Source: DATFLS01 sp964413425
GTDB taxonomy: Bacteria > Fidelibacterota > JAANXI01
NCBI GenBank assembly: GCA_964413425.1
Contig: CAYPST010000093.1
Location: forward strand, 1 to 17,069
Length of the DNA stretch: 17,069 nucleotides
Reading direction: 5' to 3'
This document shows, one piece after another, positions 15,608 to 17,069 of this stretch. The translations under genes were made by a program, and so were the position numbers. The first letter of the stretch is position 1, and every line of letters starts with the position of its first letter. Under the pieces are notes generated by a model, which made no database searches, was not told where the DNA came from, and worked only from the letters and a program-made list of their open reading frames with translations.

Positions 15608-15885
15608 CTTTTCAACCCCGGCATTTCCGGTACCGAATGTTCTGACACTTCTCCAAGTCATAAATTTACAATAACTTGTCATTCCTTATTCTCAGAGACC
15701 GATCTCACTGGCATCATACTTGTTCTCTATTTTCAGCAGAAGGTGATCGGTTATCGCACAACGAAGAGACGGCTGGCAGGAGGAGCAACTATTGTAGCTA
15801 CACATTGTATTGGAGACTCACATTTCGAGAAGAATTCAAAGTATGCTCCGGCTGCTATTCAGCTTCACATCTGATTGATGCTGCA

Positions 15886-16000
15886 AGCCGGATGGTGTGT
15901 ACATCTCCCTGGGAGGGCGTCCTGTGCAATGCGCACTATCCGGCTACCCTATTATAAATCGTTCCATTGCACAGCTCCCGGCTCATTTCAGGAAGCCGGG
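15886..16000. repeat. Pair of strong hairpins in the gene-free stretch
   Basis: Positions 15886-15900 pair with 15931-15945 to give a 15-pair stem, allowing three G-U pairs in RNA read rightward. The loop carries its own palindrome CTCCCTGGGAG (15905-15915). A second stem, CCCGGCT/AGCCGGG (15977-15983 and 15994-16000), follows. GTGCAA (15924-15929) can also pair with TTGCAC (15967-15972), linking the two. The function is unknown. Confidence 0.4.
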
Positions 16001-16674
16001 CCATCCGTGATCTTCGCCTCGGACGGCCCTGGAGGGAAGGCCATTTCCCCAGACACTGTCTTTCCGGAGAGAATTCCGTGCCGTGGATAACAATTCTATT
16101 GAATATCCCTGAATGATCGTGTATTATAACACTGCGAGTCGAAATGAGCATTCTCTCTTGCTGCCGAGACTTCCAGGGAGAATCTGAAAGCACGAGATTG
16201 TAATTCATCCTGGTGGTCGTTGATTTAGAGTGCAGGTGGGTATGATATTCGACTTCCGCTTGCTGCTTGCTTCGCGTGAATTATTGCTTTAATCTGAGAC
16301 ATGAACCACTGTGTTGACTGGCCTGGCTTATCGTGTCTCCGGTCAGGTATGCTCGATGGATGAGCCCGCAGCCGACGGATGGCTGCTCAGTCTGGCATCT
16401 CTTCTCTCTCATTCCGAATTACCTGACTGATTCGTTTGGTAAGCACAACTCGCCCGGGATGTATTTCGCGCCTGGGTATTTTCAGGCGGGCAAAGAACAG
16501 AGGGCATCCCCCTCCTCCGGGAAGTGAGCAATCAGATAGCTGAATCATATGCTCCTGCCTCCGTTGCAGCCGGATTCAGGACTGGCGGGAGATCCGCCGG
16601 GGAAAGACAATCCTCGGAGAATTCGAATAAGTTCAGGCTGTTCAACTCCAATCGTCTAACAAGGAGGGCATACT

Positions 16675-16983
16675 ATGTTTGTGGTCACTCCATCAGCCAA
16701 GCAAAAGCTTCAGGAAGCCATCCAGAACTATTCCTCCGGACCCGGCCTGGCAATTCGTCTTTCACTCTCACACGGACTGCCGAATGAAATCAATCTGGCT
16801 TTTGACAAACAACAGGCTGGCGATTTCGTGGTGAGAAGTCGCACCGGACGAAAAATTATGTTGATCGCACCGGAGTTGTATTCCACGTTAGATGGCATGG
16901 TGTTCGATTATTCTCTCTCTGCGAAAAGCGAAGGATTTGTTTTATTTCCACGTTCATCCACGAACGGAAAATCAAAACCATAG
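16675..16983 (+). CDS. HesB/IscA-fold protein lacking cysteines
   Basis: A 102-residue protein with the layout of the A-type iron-sulfur carrier fold: VTPSAKQKLQEAI at the start, a central GLAIRLSLSHG strand and FDKQQAGDFVV, then LIAPELYSTLDGMVFDYS and the closing EGFVLFP. IscA-type proteins bind clusters through three cysteines (one in the middle, two in a C-terminal CGC-like motif). This protein has none, so it cannot carry a cluster that way. Cysteine-free relatives exist, often annotated as HesB-like or hypothetical, with unknown function. AAGGAGG lies eight bases before the ATG, one of the best ribosome sites in the window. A second gene begins 54 bases after it, so they probably form an operon. 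Confidence 0.75.
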   Translation: MFVVTPSAKQKLQEAIQNYSSGPGLAIRLSLSHGLPNEINLAFDKQQAGDFVVRSRTGRKIMLIAPELYSTLDGMVFDYSLSAKSEGFVLFPRSSTNGKSKP

Positions 16984-17037
16984 CTGAAGATGTATTACCG
17001 GATTGCCCCGCACGGTTATCACGAAAAGGAGGAATCC

Positions 17038-17069
17038 ATGCAACTGAAATCTTCCAATCCCGATCGACT
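17038..17069 (+). CDS. Start of a gene cut by the window end (possibly YccA/Bax inhibitor-1 family)
   Basis: ATG at 17038 follows AAGGAGG by seven bases and opens a frame reading MQLKSSNPDR up to the edge. The strong ribosome site makes it a real gene start. A [L/R]xSSNP N-terminus is common in Bax inhibitor-1/YccA membrane proteins, but ten residues are too few to assign. Confidence 0.6.
   Translation, partial: MQLKSSNPDR

Larger units (their letters stand above)
15295..16674. other. Long gene-free stretch rich in short inverted repeats
   Basis: Nearly 1.4 kb between the esterase and the HesB-like gene without a protein-like frame. The open frames present have irregular composition and no ribosome sites. 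It contains ATCAAATG/CATTTGAT (15492-15511), the IS21-like repeat pair, the long hairpins at 15886-16000, and a hairpin at 16361-16389 (TGAG...CAGCC / GGCTG-CTCA). It reads as decayed sequence, possibly former mobile DNA, possibly with noncoding RNA. Confidence 0.4.

Noticed and set aside
15368..15874. Plus-strand 168-codon frame downstream of the esterase
   Set aside because: Covers the IS21-like repeats, has no ribosome site and no domain-like pattern.
15886..15945. Integron attC site
   Set aside because: Hairpin symmetry is suggestive, but the GTTRRRY and RYYYAAC core sites are absent.
15936..16208. Minus-strand 90-codon frame
   Set aside because: Overlaps the hairpin pair and reads as arbitrary residues.

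Overview
The window is a bacterial chromosomal segment of moderate GC content. It has sparse, mostly monocistronic genes separated by unusually long intergenic stretches full of short inverted repeats and decayed sequence. Most credible genes are preceded by clear Shine-Dalgarno sequences. The protein complement is an HU-like DNA-binding protein, an exported octaheme cytochrome, an M49-type metallopeptidase, a Tat-exported DegT-family protein, a C39-peptidase exporter and a CE15 esterase. This mix suggests a heterotrophic, periplasm-rich Gram-negative from the Fibrobacteres-Chlorobi-Bacteroidetes neighbourhood (for example Calditrichota, KSB1 or Balneola-like lineages). The strong Shine-Dalgarno use argues against typical Bacteroidota. 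The placement is an inference from gene content only.

Layout. 133-528 (-) is an HU/IHF-like protein with a recognisable promoter at 611-640. 834-1265 is a dispersed repeat built from about nine short hairpins. 1362-2882 (-) is an eight-heme cytochrome c of the hydroxylamine oxidoreductase family. 3137-3349 (+) is a relic of phoU. 3508-5190 (-) is a zinc peptidase related to dipeptidyl peptidase III. 5436-6794 (-) is a DegT/DnrJ/EryC1-type PLP protein with a twin-arginine signal. 6795-8312 has no protein gene. It holds a strong orphan promoter followed by pseudoknot-capable sequence, then a small transposon-like element with a perfect palindrome near its middle. 8313-8720 (-) is an unknown small protein. 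8817-9350 (-) is a ZU5-like lipoprotein. Four copies of a 16-bp palindromic motif lie at 9501-9677.

9781-13364 (-) is the one clear operon: a C39-peptidase ABC exporter, a five-helix membrane protein (the stop codon directly abuts its start) and a membrane-anchored thioredoxin-like protein with a CVFC motif. Together these look like a system that cleaves, exports and possibly oxidises a small peptide, but no leader-peptide precursor could be found in the window. 13365-13998 is an intergenic stretch between divergent genes and carries inverted repeats. 13999-15294 (+) is a CE15 glucuronoyl esterase. 15295-16674 has no gene, but has an IS21-like end repeat and several strong hairpins. 16675-16983 (+) is a HesB/IscA-fold protein with no cysteines, and a further gene starts at 17038 and runs off the end. 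Positions 1-132 show no supported gene.

I did not identify a complete, clearly new system. The best candidates for something undescribed are the orphan promoter plus pseudoknot-capable RNA at 7178-7375, the 16-bp operator-like array at 9501-9677, and the three-gene peptide export/oxidation operon with no local substrate.
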